Shown one piece after another: positions 37,585 to 49,807 of a DNA stretch of 64,000 nt (within the stretch, counting starts at the first letter, position 1; each line of letters begins with the position of its first letter). This stretch comes from Drosophila pseudoobscura (taxonomy: Eukaryota > Arthropoda > Insecta > Diptera > Drosophilidae). The translations under genes and the position numbers were made by a program. The stretch is taken from the NCBI RefSeq assembly GCF_009870125.1, contig NC_046679.1, forward strand, positions 11,036,001-11,100,000, in the 5' to 3' direction. The notes beneath the pieces are model-generated. The model worked only from the letters and a program-made list of their open reading frames with translations. It was not told the origin of the DNA and ran no database searches.

Positions 37585-37659
37585 GAGCGCCATCTCGTTT
37601 AATGCCTTTAAGGCGTGACCATAGTATTTTATAATATGAACTGATCAAAGGATGCCGAC
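37585..37659 (-). promoter_or_regulatory. Duplicated ladybird-locus element, copy 2
   Basis: This is the minus-strand partner of 2154-2230, about 6.6 kb upstream of the lbe ATG. Read on the minus strand it has GTCGGC, CCTTTGATCA, CATAT, TATAAAATACTATGG, TCACGCC, TTAAAGG and ATTAAACGAGATGGCGCTC. Relative to copy 1 it carries a 3-bp insertion before TATAAAA and lacks a few bases after CACGCC. Flanking sequence outside the block does not align by eye, which argues for selection on the block rather than a recent large duplication. Confidence 0.7.
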
Positions 37660-40600
37660 ACGTTTCAACTGAGCCGCCAAAGCCGAGACGACTCCAGATT
37701 TGCGCGCTTCGTTCTTTGCAAAAAGGCTGTGCTGTGGCGGTGGCTGTGGCTGGGGTCGCAACGCGGAGAGCATAACAGCGGAGACAGCGTCCAGCAGAAG
37801 GCGACTGCAACAATAACAAATTGACCAAATCGATTTGTTGGCATCGCTATCGCTGGGCTCTCTTTGGTGGCAGCGCAGCGGCTTTTTCTGGCCGGTTGCT
37901 GGCTTTTCCTCTTGCTCTTGCGGCATTTTCATTTTCATTTAATTCTATTGCTCATTAGCTGCATGAGTGTGAAAATGGCGAGTGCCTGACACAGCCGCAC
38001 CGGAAGCACCCAGAAAGTTCGTCGGTCTTTGGGGGGTTGGGTTCTTGGCGCATGCGAGATGAGTGGACACTTTCGGGGGAGTGCTACCCGCTGCTACCCA
38101 CTCGGCTGTGCCTGAATTTATGACATTTTAATGCAAACAAATTAAATGGTGGCACTCGAGTGGAAATCAGGGCCGGCAGAGCTCCTTTTGGCGAAAAGGG
38201 TTCCCCGGCAGACGCGTTGCGAATGCGGCGTATACGTGATATTGCCAATTGGGGTGGTGGTGGCCCGACTTGGTCTGCTCTGCTCTGCTCTGGTCTGGTC
38301 CGGTCCGGCCTGGTCTGGTCTGGGCGAGTGAATCGCATCATCGTCATTCACTTCACAGACAATGCCGATGTCACACTTAATTGAAAACTCATTAGAGCCT
38401 CGAGGCAGGAGCGGCTCGAGTGTTCTGCGGGCAGTAGACAATACGAGGCAGGGGCAATACTGGGCCAGCGAAAAGCCAAACTGATTGCCAGCGTGAAATC
38501 GCCAGCAAATGCAGCTGGGCGATAGAAATCTGCAGTCCATATTTATGACTCTATTAAATTCATGAGTGCACCGTCGGAGGGGTGAGTTTTCCCTGAATTC
38601 CCGGCACCGTTTACCGTTCGTCAGTCGTCGATTGAGGGCTCGACATGGATTTGATTGTCAGCGTGGCCAAAGCGGAGCATGAGAATGAGGAATTCTGTCG
38701 AAATTAATAAACAATGCACATCGCACATTTCCATTGAGGGCATTGCCAATGCCACTAAATCTGCAGTTCCATGTCACACCAGAAGACACTCCCAATTGGG
38801 CTGAATTACGCGGCACAAGGGAGCGGAACCACTCGGAATATAATTATTAATTAGAGGCAGGAACTTCAGGGAGGAACAAGGGTGAAACATACCATAAATA
38901 TTTATGCCGAAATTATACGAGGTGCACTCTTCTCTTGAAAATAAATCTTTTAAATACATCGGATGGTGCCTGGAATCATCTGCTTAGACTCTTAATAGAA
39001 AATATAGTTTTAGTGTATAAGTCCTTATTCTATCCCACTTTTGAATACTTCATACAGCAATTATTAGCATTTTTTTTTATTTGTTGATGGTCTGAAGAGC
39101 ATCTATAAATTCTCGACCATTCCCCTTTCAATCCGAATGCCCATGCAATTTGTCTTTCCGCTTTCCTTCCACTTATGCACCGCATTTGCATTTTCAGCTT
39201 CCTTTGCTCCACTTGTTGGTGCTAGTTTCTGTAGCGGAAAAATATCACTGTGGCCCTAGCCCTGGCCAAAGACACAACCACCCATCATCCCTCATCATCG
39301 TGGTGGTGGTGGTGCTCTGTCTATGTTCGCCCAGTCTGAATGGGCTGCCATGCTCTTTGCATTTATTAATTGCCTGACATGTCCATTAATTTAAATCAAT
39401 GAAATTTTTTCGCGCTCAAGTGCATGAAAACCTGAAGTGCTGCACCACCGCCCCCGCTGGGGGGCACCTACATTCCCGTCGCGCCGCCTTGCAGCAATTA
39501 ACATAATTTTACGCAAATTGCAGCATAAATCTCCTCTTCGTTTTTATTTAGTGCCATTCGTTCATTTCAGGCAATTAAATGTGAACGAAATTAAATGTTC
39601 GGCATTGAGTTGGCAAGCCAGTTCAGTACAGGGCACACCAGCTATAAGGGAAGACCTCATAGTCCTTAATTAATTTACTTCTGCATCCTTCAAATAAGTT
39701 GTGTACCAATGCAGAGTGCGTTTATCTTTCGATATTGTTATTGATTTTTCTATTGGTCCCCTTTTCCTTCTCTTCACTGCCTCCCGTAGCCTCCCCAAAA
39801 TTGTCTTATCTTTCGCATCCAGCGAATAGTTGATGACTTATTTGCGATATATCATTGCAATTTATCTGTTGTCATGGCAGCAACAATAACGTCAGAGCCA
39901 AATTTAATGTATATATACATATATGTTGATATTTTATTCAGCTAATAAACTGTGATTAGTGCCATGTGGTCAGCCATTGGTCTGTTGCCACTAATTTTGA
40001 TCGTTATTTTGAATTTATTAAGGCCCGTTTGCTGTCGGCATCTGTATCTTCTAAAGTAAACAATTAATTAATTTGATTAGTGAGATATAAGAGTATAAGG
40101 AGTGGATATATCTTGGCTTAATTTATTTTAATTTAATTTAAAATTCCGCTCTCGACAGATGTTCCATGAATATTCATTGCCATCAACGCAATAATTTATC
40201 TGCGTAAACATTTTAATTTACAGCCAACTTTTGGCTTTTGCGATTAATTTTTGATGATTAGTTGGTTATTTATTTGCTCGCCCCGCATCGGACATGATCT
40301 TGCCAAACAGATGCGAAACGGAGGGCGATCAATCAATGGGGCAGCGCTGCTTATCGATAATCTGTGCTTGAATGAGACCATTCGATCATGATGTGGCAGG
40401 CCTCTGTGCCCCTCTCTGTGTGCACGTGTGTGGCATTGCGATTGATTCCCATCAACGGCTGTACCGGAACAAATTCACAAATTAAGATTTTTGTGTGCTT
40501 TAATTAGCAGACCCTATTCCTCCTATTCTATGACGATTCCCCAGACCCCATCTGAATCCCCTTTCTGGGAAGTGAGCTGCTCACAGGTCACAGGGTCTTC

Positions 40601-42289
40601 AAAAGCGCCGTCGCCGTAGTCGCCTTTATATTTCCACGAAAATTCCGTTTCTTAATGAAAATATTGTACATAAAACAGAAACAACCGCCACCGCTGGAAA
40701 TCAATGCAAACAATACCATGCGATGGCATAGCAGATCGAAGATCTAAGAATGCCTCCTAACTAGCTACCGTTTAATTTTTATTACGCCCCAAAGAGGTGA
40801 GTGTGAAATCGTCGGCGTTTTTACGATTCCCGTTCCCATTCGCCCTTGTGGATTCCGATTGTGAATCCCTTTGATTCTCTTCGCTGCCTCGACCTCCTCC
40901 TCCTCCTCAGCGACTATCCTGTTTGACGTTTCCATTCACACGCCTTTGACAAGTGCCCAGTCCCAGTCCATCGATTGACCTGGGCCTGGACTTGGACCTG
41001 GCCCTGGCACTGGTCAAGGAGCTCCATATCTATGTAGGAAAGTGTTCATTTCTTGTGGCCATAAAATATCTCGAGGGATCTTGACTTTTGCCTATTTTGA
41101 CGTTTATAAATATCCAACAATTTGTTGTTCTTTCAGGTCCCTGTCCCTCTGACGTAATGCTGATGGAGAAAGGTTTCCGTTTTTGTGTGGGAACAGAACA
41201 TGTGTCGCTCTCGGGATCTTCAGGTTCCTCCGCTTTGATTGCTTTATTTGTTGTTTTAGGCGAGATTTCGGAGAGGCGAGGGCGTTGCAAGTGTGTTTTG
41301 ATTGTGTTGCATTGTACGAGTGGTAGTTGTAGTTATGTAATTACTTTTGAATTTTCCACGCTTCTTTGGTGGCACTTGCACGGGAGTCTGAGTCAGAGGC
41401 AGATTCAGAGTCACCGACTGCAGCCGTCAGTCAGGATGTTCCTCATTTTCGCCACTCGGCGGCGGCTATCAAAGTCAGGAAGTAAGTACTCGCACGAATG
41501 GAACTGGGAATCGGTTTTCAGTTAGTTGATTGAGTGTGTGTGTGTTGGTCGTTTCCCTTTTCCCTTTCTCCAGACACTGATCACAGGCTGGTTTTAATGT
41601 TTAACGCGAATTTATTCAGCAGATATACATACGTATTTGTCTGCTTGTCGGCGATGCGTGTCGGGGGCCCATCTAGACAGGGGAGATGTGTCTTTGATGT
41701 GCCTCTGTCCCTGTACGGGCTTTGACAGTTATGCTAATGATACTTGGGGGATTTGGGGCTTCAGAGTTATTGCCCCGAATGACTGACTTTAATTTGACAG
41801 AATTTTGCATGTCACTTTGTCGCATTTCACATATATGTATATCCACCGAAATCGAGTCGGTCGTGGCTTGGCGGCGTCTTGAAACGCCACTCATTTTGCC
41901 ACTTCCGCTGGCGTCCTCCGTTCGAGGCCTGCAGAATGTCATGGGAATGTGAAAAATATCACATTTGGTGGCTGCCTCTGCCTCTGCCTCTGCCCTGTCT
42001 CTTTGTGTGTTGTCTCTGCCCCCAGCCCAGGCCAGACCATACCGGGATCCACAAGAGGAAGAGCTTTTTTCTCAGTTTTATTTGTTGGTTTCTTGGGCTG
42101 GACGGACTACTGCTGGTGCCACACAGCATTGGCATGTCATTTGGACGATGCCGGGCGACTACCTGCCAATTACCTAGCCATATCATTCTAGCCCCGACCA
42201 GGCCCAAAGCCACAGACACAGCCACAGCCACAGTCAGAGCTACAGCCAGGGCGACCACCAAGCTAGCCGCGTCTAACAGCCAAAGCGCG

Positions 42290-42306
42290 CTTTGATCTTC
42301 CGCCGT
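42290..42306. promoter_or_regulatory. TCF HMG site with Helper-type motif
   Basis: CTTTGATC (42,290-42,297; GCTTTGATC with the preceding base) is followed by CCGCCGT (42,300-42,306), a close Helper-type match at a two-base spacing. Confidence 0.35.
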
Positions 42307-45300
42307 CTGGCCAATGGCCAAGCAATGTGATTAAGCCTGCTTTGCGGCCCTCACCGATACACTCGCATTCTACTCACACTCCGACTGGCACTCTCACTCA
42401 CACATGGAGCCCATTGGGGCTCGTTACCTCCACTCAGATGTTGCAGCTTCGTGGCCAGAGTCTCAGAGCAGAGCAGAGCCTGTTTTCGCTCGTTATTCTC
42501 CACTTTGTACGCCTGTCTGCTCATTTATCAAAGCTGGCCGAGACTGAGTCGAAGTTGGAGCCACAGACGGAGTCGGAATCCAAGCTGGAGCCTATGTCGT
42601 TGTGCGTGTCTCTCTCTCTCTCCGTTTTGGGGTCCATTGGATGCGTTAAGCGGCTCATATCTGCGCCTCAGTCTCATTTGGCTTTGAAGTTCAGCGCAGC
42701 GGCCTGATTGGCCAACGTCTTTTAACTGACTTCCACTTGGGCAGCATTTCCAGCTTCAACTCCAGCCTTAGAGCCAGAGCCAGAGTCAGAGCACAGCTTC
42801 AACTTCATCTTCTTCGTCGGCTGCTGGTTCATTAGAAAAATGACGGCTTTGTCTTTTTTATGGCTTACTTTAACGCTTCGGAGCTGCTGAGCTGATCTGA
42901 TGTTGCTCTTGCTCTTGCTGTTGGTAGTTGTTCTTGTTGGCTTAACTCATTTGGCCGCCAGGCCTTTTACCCATTAGCCGTAATGGCTACATTGCCACCT
43001 GTGTTGCCACACGCACACACACACACAGAAATAAGAGCGGGTTGAGTGGCCCTTGGATTGCTGCATACCTTGGGGCGTCTTCCATTTGACTCCATTTGGT
43101 TGTGCCCCATCATTTTGTCGCATTGCACATTACTATTGATGTTTGCTAATCTTTCGGTTTCTTTCAATTTGTCCACAACTTTTGCCATGGGAAATGTGTC
43201 TCTAGCCAAATCTTGGGAAAGTTTTGTGTCGCTTCGTTTTTCCACGCGATTAGGGCAATAGCTCTGGACCCGCTGTGGGAACTCGTAGCTTCCGCAATGG
43301 CAAATTCAGACTAATCATGCCAATAATTTATTGTCACTCCAGGCCAAAGCCGAAAGCTGCGCAACGAATCCAGCTTAATATATCCTTCCCCCCTCTCCCT
43401 AAGGCCTTCCCCAATGCCACCCCAAGGAGCTGCCTCGAACAACCCTCGAGTAACCCCCAGAGTAAATAAAAGTCAGAGAGTCAACAAATCGAAGGCGATG
43501 ATACATGTGAGTGAGCAAAAACTAATGGATTGATTTATGTGTTATCACCTGGAGTGAAGAAATTTATTATGGCCCAGGCAATAAATCACGACGACACTTC
43601 TGTGTGTGTGTGTGGGCGGCAGACAGAAAGCAGCGATGAAAGTTTGCTGAAATTGAAAAGGGATAAGAATTCGCCACACTCTAGTGCGGGGGGGGAGCGC
43701 AGACTCCGAGTCGGATTCGGATTCGGGGTCGGGTCGGTCTGCATTTTGAGTAATTAATGGGCCCCCCAGCGGTATTTTTGCGATGCGACAATAAAAATAT
43801 GTTTCCCGATTTGTTTATCTTTGCCTTTTGGGGTCATGGATACTGTTCGCTCCCCCTGTGTGGGTGTAGGAAAATTAATTGCTATCATTAACATAGAAAG
43901 GTCGGGGTGTTTAGTCCGCAATCCAGTCAGGATGTAAACGAAAAGTAATTTGAGATTTTATTGCTTCCGCGTTGAAAGCCGTTGAATGATTTTATTCTTT
44001 TTGGGTTCCGGACTTGGTCCCCCAACTAATGGAGATTAATTTTTGGGGCGTGATTCGGGAGTAGGCAGATGTGAGCCGCTGGGGAGCGAGATACCCTGAT
44101 AGGGCATAGATGGATCTGGAAGGCAGAGATTCGAGCAGACAGAGCCTGATAGGGTAGAATGACTGGGCAGAGAGGGGCCAGGCCAGGGGCAGGGGCAGCA
44201 ATTAACACAGTGACGCCACATTTTTCGCTCCGCTCATCGATTGTTGTAGGGAAATGTGTAAATTAGCTTAAAATTTCAACAGCAAATACTGCAACGCCCT
44301 CGAGTGGGAATGGAAATGGAAATGGGTTTGGGTTTGGGAGCAGGGAATAAGGCAGATCCATATCGATATTAAGAATGCAACGATTCCCGATCCCGTTCTC
44401 ATGAAATTTGAGTGCGGGATTTTAACACAATTATAAATCTCTTCGGCGTATTAACGCCTAATTGTGGCCGGGCTAAGCGGCACCTGTGTGAGTCGGCACT
44501 GATCAAAGATAGCTACAGGACGAGCTAAAGGACGAATCCGCTCCCTCTCTGCGATTCTTCACGCTCAGCCGAGTGTAGGTGTGAAAGGCATTGACCAAGA
44601 CTAAAGGGCTCTGTGCTCAGTGCCTGAGTTCGGTCTCTCGCTCGCCGGGTCCATTAGCCACCAACGCCGAACAAGGATGAAGGATGAAGGATGGTTTCGT
44701 ATGCAAGGACCTACCTTGCGCTAACTACGTGTGCATAATGCGAGCCTTCAGCCTTTTGTGCCGATCTGTGGATTATCACACGCTTTGTAATGAGTTTTCC
44801 CGACTCTGACACCGACCCAGACCTGCTGGCAAACCTGTGCCAATTCCTATTCCAATTCCAGCTCCCTTTGTGCAGGACATTTGTTACGCATCCCGAGACA
44901 AAGGAGCTTCACACCAGAGCACCCAGAGTCCAAGGATTGTGCTGCATTTGTAAGGCGTCATTAACCCACGCGCTGACGCAGGAGAGCATCAACAAACCAG
45001 GGAAAAACAACAGCCATGTCAGAGAAAGAAGAAAAAGTATATTAAAGTAAATCGAATTAAGTGGACTGCCATTCAATTTGTGCCCTGGGCCATAATCGGT
45101 GCATCGGCATTGATGGATACGGATGGATATGGATGGATGTGGAGGGGGGCTTTGTTCTCCGCTGTCCACTGTCTTCGATTGGATTGGATGGGATTTGATC
45201 TGTTTGAAAAATTGAATTTTAATTTGCCACACAAGACGTTCGTTGCCAAGTTGAGAAGCCGCCTAAAAGGTTTCCACTTTCAGCCATTTTCGATAAGCGT

Positions 45301-45899
45301 GATGGGCATCCAATTCGAAAATTAATTTAGTTGATGGTTTCCCATTCTCAGTCGGACTGCGTGTGGCGATGCACTAGATCCAGTGGGCGCTACATTGGGC
45401 AGCTACTATTTCAGATAGCTAAATGAGTGGAGAGGCCTTGGATCCATTGTCCAAATGCATTTAGGCCTGGAGAAATTAGAGGGGCTCGATAAGACCAGAA
45501 CGCTCAACTCAATTAATACGAGTGTGCGTATGTGATTGGTATAATCAAAGAATTAATTCAATTTTAGGAGATAGCTTAAATGGAAACTTGATTTGGTTCG
45601 GGCTGAAAGCCTAATCTCTAGATCTAAGCATAAGGCTAGAGAGGTGTTCGAAAGCAATCATTAAAGACCACCAAGAAGGGTAAAGGTTAAAGGAAGTACA
45701 GAAGTTTTTTTTTTTTAATACATTAAATTTCTCAAAAATTGTTTATTGTTAAAAAATCTCCTAAAAATCAAAAATTAGAGTTACAATTTCACAAAAAGTT
45801 TCTTAAACATACAAAAATTCTTTGTGCCACTCTTGAGCGGTTGCAACATCGAACATGTTGCAACGGAGCAATACCTTCAGTCAGCAGCCACAGACAAGC

Positions 45900-46422
45900 A
45901 GCGCACTCTCTCTCATTCTCTACCTCTCTCTCTCTGTCTCTTTCCATCTCTTTCTGTGTGTGTCTCTCGCTGCCTTCAGCTGCCTCTCTGGTCGTGTGTT
46001 GCAGGCGTGTCTTACTTGCCACTTGCAACAGTGACGTCACTGTGGCAGACAGCCAATCAGCGCAGGCCAGAGCGAGGCGCTTGCGCACGGGCTATACGCA
46101 GAGGAGAGCAGAACATTTAGCCAAATTAATTGCAGGATAATAACTTACGTCCTGACACGGCCACCGCCCAGGCCCGATTCCCAGCCACGTAATTGGTTTT
46201 TTTTACGTTAGCTTCGTTTTTTCTGTTTTTTTTTTTAGCCCGAGCCGGGGAGTCACCCACTACCGCCTCCACATCAGACAGCCACCTTCCTTCCACTTTC
46301 CTGGCCAGAAACAAAAAACAGAACCCAGAAACCGAAGAGCCCAAATTCGGGCGGCCATCATGAAGGAGCCGAAGGAGAGCGAGCGGTATCTTGATGCCAT
46401 CTGCATTTCATTTCAATTGTAA
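45900..46422 (+). promoter_or_regulatory. Promoter-like block, possible first exon or PRE
   Basis: A dense CT/GA block (45,905-45,990) is followed by a palindromic CRE, TGACGTCA (46,032-46,039), a CCAAT motif (about 46,053) and GC-richer sequence. A strong acceptor-like stretch (T-rich run ending TTTTAG) ends at 46,238, with a weak GTAATT donor at 46,189 that would give a 50-bp intron. Then comes a PHO-type site GCCATCAT (46,354-46,361) overlapping an ATG at 46,360 that opens a 20-codon frame (MKEPKESERYLDAICISFQL). The makeup resembles the ladybird promoters. I cannot attach it to a gene; an upstream promoter of the next cluster gene (C15) or a Polycomb response element are possible readings. 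Confidence 0.3.
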
Positions 46423-47051
46423 TTGGACGTAATTCAATTTTAAAATAATTGTTGCCATAATTTCAGAGTAATTTTCTGTTGTTTCCGTGGCAGCGCGCGC
46501 TGCCTTTGCCGTGTGCCAATTCCGTCTGCCCCTCACCATCGCCTCACAATCAACTCATAAATAAATTAATGAAGTCAGTTCACATGGGAGACGAGACGAA
46601 TGTCATTGCGACATTTCGACGGTCTTTCCTCATTTCAATATCAATATCAGAAAGTGAAGTGGAGTGGAGTGCAGACTGAGAAAAGGTATAATTTGGGGCC
46701 AGAAATTACATATACTCCGTATTCGAGCCAGACATAAATTTACTCAACTCATAATGTCATATTATTAATGATAATGGTTTGGCGTTTGTTTGGCTTTCAG
46801 CTTTTAGCTGATCGAGCAAATTCATCAGCTCTCCCCGGGGGCCTGGTGTGGAGAGGCAGAGGCCGAAGCCGAAGCCCCACAGTCGAGGCTCATTGTCTAA
46901 TTAATTAGGCCCGGCTCTCAGACAGTCACAAATTAATTAACGCCGCCAACGAACAAGTACAGAAGCATTGTAATCCATTAGGCTATATGACTTTACTGGG
47001 GGCTGGCTATTGGATTCAACAAAGCCTTTCGGTTTGACATTGTCTCAATGC

Positions 47052-47322
47052 TACACTGAGAGAAGTATTTTCGACACATCTTAATTCAATAATTTAGGCT
47101 TCAATAATTCAATTTAATTTCTGACAAAGAATCCACTTATAAGACACTTATAATATATGAATATTATTATGATATATTCTATAGCGTTTGTGGTAAAATC
47201 AGTGCTCAACTTAACACTTTCAGGACTAGAATTATGCATTCCCAACTGCTCCTGATTGGCAAATTTCAGATCAAGGACACCGTAAATATATTTTTCATGT
47301 CGCTTACAATTTCTCTCAGTGC
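47052..47322. repeat. AT-rich island with inverted CACTGAGAGAA ends
   Basis: The left end reads TACACTGAGAGAAG and the right end, on the other strand, GCACTGAGAGAAATT. The 11-base core CACTGAGAGAA is identical and inverted. The 270-bp interior is AT-rich. Confidence 0.35.
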
Positions 47323-48325
47323 CCGAGCTCACATTCGTCTTTCGGAACGGGACAAAACAAGCATTCTCTATTCATAATTGAAAAAGAGTAACGTTCCACT
47401 ACCGTTTGACAGACAAATGTCTGTGGCGAGTATGGCGTTGGATTCGAGCGTCTACGTCTACTAATTGCCGGCCAGTTAATGGCGCAATTTGATTTTCAAA
47501 TAGCGGCTCGGGATCGGGCTGGGGCTGGGGCTGGTGCTCGGGCTCCGGGTCCGGGTAGCCATCATCAATGACAGCTTTTGTCAGCAGCTTTTCAATTGAG
47601 CGGACCGTCGGTCTGCTCCTCCAGATTCGGGTATGGGTATGCTGTTTGATGTTCTGGTTTTTGGGTTCGAGAGAAATCTGCCTGAGAGGGAGATGCGGTC
47701 AAAGAGTTTAACACGAATGAAATTCCTCAATTAAGGCTAATTGTAGACCGACCACAAATTCCCCGTCTCTGCAGCTCTGCCATCTCCAGCAGCTCCACTC
47801 GATACCATTCCGAGCTGGAGAGAGTACGTGTCGATAATAATATTTCAAACTAATTGCGTCTACAATTTCAAAGTGCGGCCGATCGACATCGACATCGATC
47901 GGTAGCCGCAGAAGTGACATGCAGCTGACAGCTGAGTTATGATGAAGGGCTACTCCAGCTCCAGCACCAGGTCCAACTCCAACTCCATCCCCAGCTCCCG
48001 GTCCCGCTCCAACTCCACTTTGATATCGGGCTACTTAAACACAAATTTGGGGTTATGTGCGATTTTGCAGCCGGTGGCCATGTTTTGGGACAGAAGTGCG
48101 TATAAATTTGCTGCGAAGCTTTCACCGAGACAACAAGACAGATCCCCAACAAGGCCACTTCCACTCGAACGTTCTTTATCAACGAGAGAACCCAAACATG
48201 AGAGAGGAACGCAGTCCAGAGAACAACGCATCGCCCGGATCGCATCGGATCGCAGTGGGGCGACCATATACGACCAAAGTGAGGCATAATTACCACCTTT
48301 AAGAAGATGATGGTGGTTTTTCGCG

Positions 48326-48344
48326 AGCTTTGATCTTTGCCGCG
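48326..48344. promoter_or_regulatory. TCF HMG site with Helper-like motif
   Basis: AGCTTTGATC (48,326-48,335) is followed by TGCCGCG (48,338-48,344). The HMG half is a good match and the Helper half is partial. Confidence 0.3.
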
Positions 48345-49249
48345 GCCAAGGCAAGTCCGCGAGCCGCCGAGAGTCTTCAAGAGTGCCAGAGACCACAGTG
48401 ACGGCCACGAAGACGACGGCGAAGCCCAGGCAAGCGTCGGTAGTGGCCAGTACCCAATCCATCTATCGATTTTTAACGCGAGGCTGACGTTAATGGGATC
48501 CCGGCACTGGGATTGGAACTGCTAGCCCTCAAGCCAGCCTTGTCTATAATGAGAATGCGATTGGCTTTGGCTTTGGATGTGGCTGCCATGACCGGCCACA
48601 GTGCGGGCCATACAAATAGGACAGAACGCCAACGACAGAATGCACCCCTGTGTGCCGGCTCTATGCAATTTTCGTGTGCATTGCAATTAGGTGCATGCGT
48701 CATGCGGATACGCTTCTCGTGCCCCCCTCCCTGGCACATTGGCCACTGTCTTGCATGCAATTATGGCATACTCTTATTTTTCAAGCCAAAAGGCTGCTTA
48801 AACTTTCGCGCTGTTTTGTCCGATGATTGCATTGCCATAAAATGCGTCGTTTGCTGTAATTAATGGGAAGAAACTCGAGTGTGTGGGTGGCCTCAATAAG
48901 TTCATGGTTCTACTGTTCGTTATTTCTCATTACATCCAGAAGTCAACATCCCTCGGCTACTTACTGGTACTGAAATTTGTTTGCTTTCAGCAGCCCCAGC
49001 AGATCCATTACAATATACAAATACTCGTGTACATATAGATCTATTCCATCCACCGAAAACTAGAAAATGATCTAATTTCTATTCTTTAAGTCAATGCTGC
49101 CAAGTATTTCTGAATAAAGAATAGGTAGAGCTCTTACCTTGAATCGCCCTTGAATTTTAAACCAGCCAATGTTATTTTTATTAGAAATTGCGAAGGTTGC
49201 ATAAATTAGAATACTAATCTAATTTCAGGTGTTGCCCAAAATATATCAA

Positions 49250-49690
49250 CCGAAATTGCTTAGTTCTTATAAGTGTACTTTCATTAGAAGTTTTCTTCCA
49301 ATGATTTCCGACCCCATGAGGTATATACATTCTTGATCAGCATCAAAAGACGAGTCTGTCTATCCGTCTTTAATAGTTGGATCCAGACTCCTGCGATATC
49401 ATATTGTTTCAGGTGTATTTCAAATTTTCGCCACGCCACCTTCCATCTGTGGCATTCCATTTGAAGATACGAGAAAAATAAAAATACAGAATTATAGAAA
49501 ATGACAAAATTTAACAGATTGCCGATTCTAGATCAGATCGGATTGTTATTACAGCCCGAAGGAACATACGAAACCACGCGCTTACTCATTCCCTCGCTTT
49601 CACACACTCTTCCTGCTGCAGTGTGCGCACTCTGGCGGAGGAGAGCCCAACCGACTGAGTATCGGGTATAAATGTAGAGTCGCGGACCTA
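49250..49690 (+). mobile_element. Degenerate DINE-1/SGM-like repeat, upstream copy
   Basis: The stretch has the look of the Helitron-related DINE-1/SGM repeats common in obscura-group flies: ATTTCCGACC at about 49,304, CATTCTTGATCAGCATCAA near 49,328, TCCAGACTCCTGCGAT at 49,382, GCCACGCCACC near 49,430, ACTCTGGCGGAG at 49,629-49,640 and GTAGAGTCGCGG at 49,674-49,685. The same landmarks recur in reverse order on the other strand at 51,365-51,745. The left boundary is uncertain. Family naming is from memory of the repeat's appearance, not from a search. Confidence 0.6.
49667..49672 (+). promoter_or_regulatory. TATA box of the desaturase, inside the repeat
   Basis: TATAAA lies 141 bases before the first ATG and would place a start near 49,697-49,700, right at the end of the repeat. 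The matching spot in the downstream repeat copy reads TATAGA, so the better TATA box seems to have arisen from repeat sequence. Confidence 0.45.
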
Positions 49691-49807
49691 GCTGCGACTG
49701 GTTTTTTGGTCTCTTAGCATACTAGTGGAATTGTTTCAAGACTCACCCAAATTTGTATTAGATCGATTTAATCGAAATGCAAATGTAATTGCGCATATTT
49801 TAATAGA

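Larger units (their letters stand above)
31761..49249. other. Upstream region of lbe; no gene recognised
   Basis: About 17.5 kb without a supportable coding gene. AT-rich parts lie at about 32,200-32,830, 34,000-34,330, 34,860-35,110, 38,960-39,080, 39,900-40,290 and 45,500-45,830. Between them are GC-richer blocks with TCF-type sites (36,374-36,388; 37,643-37,650; 42,290-42,306; 44,501-44,508; 48,326-48,344), one copy of the duplicated ladybird element (37,585-37,659), and a promoter-like block at 45,900-46,422. The longest open frame (37,034-37,828, minus, 264 codons) has no domain I recognise and covers the duplicated non-coding element, so I do not call it a gene. Confidence 0.6.

Noticed and set aside
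37034..37828. 264-codon open frame on the minus strand
   Set aside because: No recognisable domain and low-complexity stretches. It overlaps the duplicated non-coding element, which is read in a different context at 2154-2230 without a comparable frame. Treated as chance.
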